43,915 nucleotides of DNA. Source: Nitrospirota bacterium (lineage in GTDB: Bacteria > Nitrospirota > Thermodesulfovibrionia > UBA6902). The stretch spans positions 1-43,915 of the forward strand of contig JACRHD010000020.1 of assembly GCA_016234115.1 (NCBI GenBank), in the 5' to 3' direction. Below are positions 41,342 to 43,915 of the stretch, piece by piece; position 1 is the stretch's first letter, and every line of letters starts with the position of its first letter. The notes beneath the pieces were generated by a model. The model saw only the letters and a program-made list of their open reading frames with translations. It was not told where the DNA came from and did not search any database. Both the position numbers and the translations under genes were made by a program.

Positions 41342-41754
41342 TGATATCAGAAAAAGGAAAGATAATATTCCTAATTTGTTGCATCTTCTCTTTTTTTATA
41401 ATTGAACAATTTGCATTAAGTATCGATATTCGATTATTCAAAAAGCTTGCAATTGTAATATATCCAAGTATCTCATTTTGGATATCATTACTTGCAGGAT
41501 TATGGAGTAAAAGGAAGTTTAATTTGGACGTACATTTGCTAATCAAAATTTCTTTTATTGCTGCAATAGTTTCTTGGGTCATCACTTTCGCGTTGATACC
41601 AATATATCTACCAGTTACATCATTTAAACCAAAAGTTAATGCTGTCGATATTTATGATATTTTTTATCTGCTAAGTATCTCTCTATATAAGTCAGGCTGG
41701 ACTTTAATAGTCTTATTAATAATATGGCGTAAAGAAATACGAGATGTGCATTAA
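41341..41754 (+). CDS. Small four-helix membrane protein, candidate partner of the RHS tip
   Basis: A 137-residue protein from ATG 41341, which overlaps the RHS stop by one base (TAATG). Four hydrophobic segments are seen at about 8-23, 36-56, 67-90 and 106-129. It matches no family I recognise. Its position directly after an RHS tip is where immunity genes lie, and a membrane immunity would fit a toxin acting at the membrane, but this is inference. Composition is strikingly AT-rich: the 60 bases 41341-41400 hold 14 G/C, compared with about half in the chromosomal genes nearby. Confidence 0.65.
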   Translation: MISEKGKIIFLICCIFSFFIIEQFALSIDIRLFKKLAIVIYPSISFWISLLAGLWSKRKFNLDVHLLIKISFIAAIVSWVITFALIPIYLPVTSFKPKVNAVDIYDIFYLLSISLYKSGWTLIVLLIIWRKEIRDVH

Positions 41755-41784
41755 CATATATGCTCGATTTTCCATTCAGCCATT

Positions 41785-41917
41785 TTGGGATATGAAATCT
41801 TTAACATACGGCAATGCCCTTCAGCGAAACATATTACCTGACAACCGCTACAGGACCGACACGATAACGACGGGCGTGATTCAAAGTCTGGACTATGATT
41901 ATTACGATAACAGTATG
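41785..41917 (+). pseudogene. Short RHS repeat-region fragment
   Basis: The translation WDMKSLTYGNALQRNILPDN, then RYRTDTITTGVIQSLDYDYYDN, is homologous to the segment at 43776-43910 of the downstream RHS frame (GDMNSLLYGNTLQRSIGYDN, RYRINSITTG). It begins without its own start beyond the membrane-protein gene and is cut by the second repeat element. It is a debris copy of RHS sequence. Confidence 0.8.
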
Positions 41918-42025
41918 CAAACCTTCAAATGTCATTTTTGAATTGCGGGTTAAAGGCAGTGATTAGGAAAAAACATTGAACCTTTCTGTCAGAGAGGATG
42001 ATAAATGAATTTTGAAGGTGACCCC
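41918..42025. repeat. Terminal-inverted-repeat element, copy 2 (degenerate ends)
   Basis: Nearly identical to 40618-40728. The left end has lost the GGGGT (reads agtatgcaaacc), and the right end lacks two bases (gaaggtgacccc instead of gaaggtttgacccc). The internal ATG (42006) now leads into a short dead frame instead of the RHS frame. Confidence 0.85.
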
Positions 42026-43915
42026 ATGCGTTTCTTCCACATATCACACTTCGGGCAGCAATGTGGGGAAGGCGATAACTTCATCTACTGACGGCACTCA
42101 AGAGACGCTGACGATAACGTATGACAGCGATGCGCAAACGAAAGTGAGAGATTCATTGGGGCGTGAGACGACGTATACGATTGACAAGTCTTTAGGACAG
42201 AGCCATGCGACAAATATCTCCGGTTCGGGGTGTAAATCGTGCGGACAGGGGGACAGCTCTTACGTCTATAACGACAACCTTGATGTCACATCAAGAACTG
42301 ACTCGAATGGAAACATTACAAACATGGTTTATGAAAACGGCAACATGATCTCAAGGACTGAGGCTTTCGGCACTGTCGATGCAAGGACTACGGATTTTAC
42401 ATACAACGATTATGGTCAGGCGCTGACCGAAACAGTTGACGATATTACGACGGAATATACTTATTATGACGACGGCAGCCTGTGGACAAAGACCGAGGCA
42501 TTGGGTACGACTGATGAAGCGACGACGACATACACTTATTATGGGGCTGAATATTACCGGCAGTTGCACACCGTCGACGACCCGGACGGCAATCTTACGG
42601 AGTATGCCTACAGCTACGACAGTACCGGTTACACAAAGACCGAGCTCAGGTATCCGGATGCGGATACTACTCTGACGACGACTTACAGGTACGACCTGAT
42701 GGGCAATCTTGTTTCAGTAACGGACTCAAACGGCAACACGACAAATTATATATACGACCTGAGAGACAGGCTGGAGAGAGAGATAAGGCCTGATGGCGGG
42801 ACCACCAGATACGAATATGACAGCCTAAGCAACAGGACCAGGATCATCGACGTGATTAGTGAAATTGAAGAAAAGCTGATATATGAATATACGTATGAGA
42901 GGGACCGTCTGATGACGGTAACGGACTTTGACGGCAATTCGACAAATTACACCTACGACACCGAGGGCAACATGACCTCCATGACGATTAAAGACAGCTC
43001 GGGTATTGTTAAGACGTCCGAGACATATGCCTATGACGACCGTAACAGGCTGACGAGGACGACCCATCCTGACGCCGCATACACAGAGCAGACCTATGAC
43101 GCTGTGGGGAACGTCCTTACAAAGAGGGATGAAAGCGGAAACGTCACGACGTTCGCATATGATGCCCTTAACAGGCTAAAGACAGTAACAGACCCGAATA
43201 CCGGTGTTACGTCGTACACCTACGACAGCAGGGACAATCTGACTTCGGTTACAGACGCCAATGAGAACGTTACGACATATACCTACGACCGCCTAAATCG
43301 CCTGAGCTCGACCATAAGCCCCGATACCGGGACGACGACCTACACGCATGACGACAACGGGAATATGCTTACAAGGACTGACGCCAACGGCATAACGACG
43401 AACTATGTGTATGACGCATTGAACCGCCAGACATCCGTTCAGCTCCCTGACCCTACACAGGATATCAATTACTTCTACGATGACCCCGAGGCAGAAAACG
43501 GCAAGGGTAGGCTTACAATGATGACCGACCCATCGGGATATACCTGGTACGATTATGATAAAATGGGGCGGGTGAAAAAAGAGACGAAGAAGATAAACAA
43601 TATTCTTTACAGAACCGAGTACACGTACGACTTAAACGGGAATGTCCTGACGATAACTCATCCCGGCGGAAGAGTGATAACCTATACCTACAACCATCAA
43701 AACAAAGCCGATTCAGTGACAGAGACATATCTTGGTGTGACAAGGACATTGGCAAGCGATATTAATTATCTGCCGTTTGGGGATATGAACTCTCTCTTAT
43801 ATGGCAATACCCTTCAGCGATCCATCGGATATGACAACCGGTATAGAATCAACTCGATAACAACTGGCAGCGTTCAAAATCTATCGTATAGTCATTTCGA
43901 CAATGGAAACATCTC
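42018..43915 (+). CDS. RHS repeat (YD-repeat) protein, 5'-truncated and running off the window
   Basis: One frame is open from about 42018 to the window end, over 630 codons, packed with YD/RHS repeats: YVYNDNLDVTSRTDSNGNIT, YRYDLMGNLVSVTDSNGNTT, YDRLNRLSSTISPDTGTTTY, YTYDLNGNVLTITHPGG. There is no convincing start: a GTG at 42018 is in frame, but the ATG in the adjacent repeat is out of frame by a two-base loss. It was therefore probably cut at its 5' end by the repeat element. RHS proteins form a beta cage around a toxic tip for contact or secreted delivery; no tip is visible in the window. Confidence 0.85.
   Translation, partial: MTPCVSSTYHTSGSNVGKAITSSTDGTQETLTITYDSDAQTKVRDSLGRETTYTIDKSLGQSHATNISGSGCKSCGQGDSSYVYNDNLDVTSRTDSNGNITNMVYENGNMISRTEAFGTVDARTTDFTYNDYGQALTETVDDITTEYTYYDDGSLWTKTEALGTTDEATTTYTYYGAEYYRQLHTVDDPDGNLTEYAYSYDSTGYTKTELRYPDADTTLTTTYRYDLMGNLVSVTDSNGNTTNYIYDLRDRLEREIRPDGGTTRYEYDSLSNRTRIIDVISEIEEKLIYEYTYERDRLMTVTDFDGNSTNYTYDTEGNMTSMTIKDSSGIVKTSETYAYDDRNRLTRTTHPDAAYTEQTYDAVGNVLTKRDESGNVTTFAYDALNRLKTVTDPNTGVTSYTYDSRDNLTSVTDANENVTTYTYDRLNRLSSTISPDTGTTTYTHDDNGNMLTRTDANGITTNYVYDALNRQTSVQLPDPTQDINYFYDDPEAENGKGRLTMMTDPSGYTWYDYDKMGRVKKETKKINNILYRTEYTYDLNGNVLTITHPGGRVITYTYNHQNKADSVTETYLGVTRTLASDINYLPFGDMNSLLYGNTLQRSIGYDNRYRINSITTGSVQNLSYSHFDNGNI

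Overview
The window reads as a bacterial chromosome segment, most likely a metagenome-type genome of the Nitrospirota (Thermodesulfovibrionia-like) or a related Desulfobacterota lineage. This is inferred from gene content (formate-THF ligase, PEP-CTERM protein with a sigma-54 promoter, caa3 oxidase, probable selenoprotein, many dispersed palindromic repeats) and is not proven. Base composition is near 50% GC, except for an AT-rich island at about 41.0-41.75 kb.

Layout. 1-1.1 kb: an accessory edge with a broken Y1 transposase and a DUF4160/DUF2442 gene pair. 1.4-6 kb (+): fhs, pgsA, a DUF512 radical-SAM protein and aroE. 6-11.8 kb (-): a diguanylate cyclase coupled to gltX, a PEP-CTERM protein and tilS. 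11.9-15.3 kb (+): lysA, dapF, yacG, dapB (DAP/lysine branch). 15.3-23.3 kb (-): a tightly packed set of ketosynthase, acyl carrier protein, thioester reductase-like SDR, membrane histidine kinase, soluble GAF/PAS kinase and HD-GYP response regulator. 23.6-27 kb (+): a small dual-CXXC protein with an in-frame TGA (probable selenoprotein), then rplM, rpsI, argC, argJ. 27.4-28.5 kb: a LysM envelope protein. 28.6-34 kb (-): a caa3 cytochrome oxidase operon (sco, ctaD, ctaE, ctaF, ctaC, ctaB). 34-40 kb (+): glcD-like oxidase, greA, pyrK, pyrD, a SAM hydrolase and a glycosyltransferase. 40-43.9 kb: an accessory region with a transposon ATPase remnant, two copies of a 114-bp inverted-repeat element, and broken and rearranged RHS genes with a cysteine-rich tip and a small membrane protein.

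The most distinctive signal is a family of short tandem arrays, typically four units of 7 or 8 bp per arm. They occupy many intergenic gaps as long hairpins. 7-bp versions also lie in frame inside conserved genes (gltX, tilS twice, dapF twice, pyrK) and form the last codons of sco. They add or replace residues at loops without breaking the frame, resembling in principle the Rickettsia palindromic elements. Other notable items are the UGA-containing dual-CXXC gene, a ketosynthase/ACP/reductase module wired to two-component and c-di-GMP signalling (with an altered ketosynthase active site and a degenerate kinase domain), a textbook sigma-54 promoter before the PEP-CTERM gene, and an RHS tip/partner pair that does not look like a known toxin.
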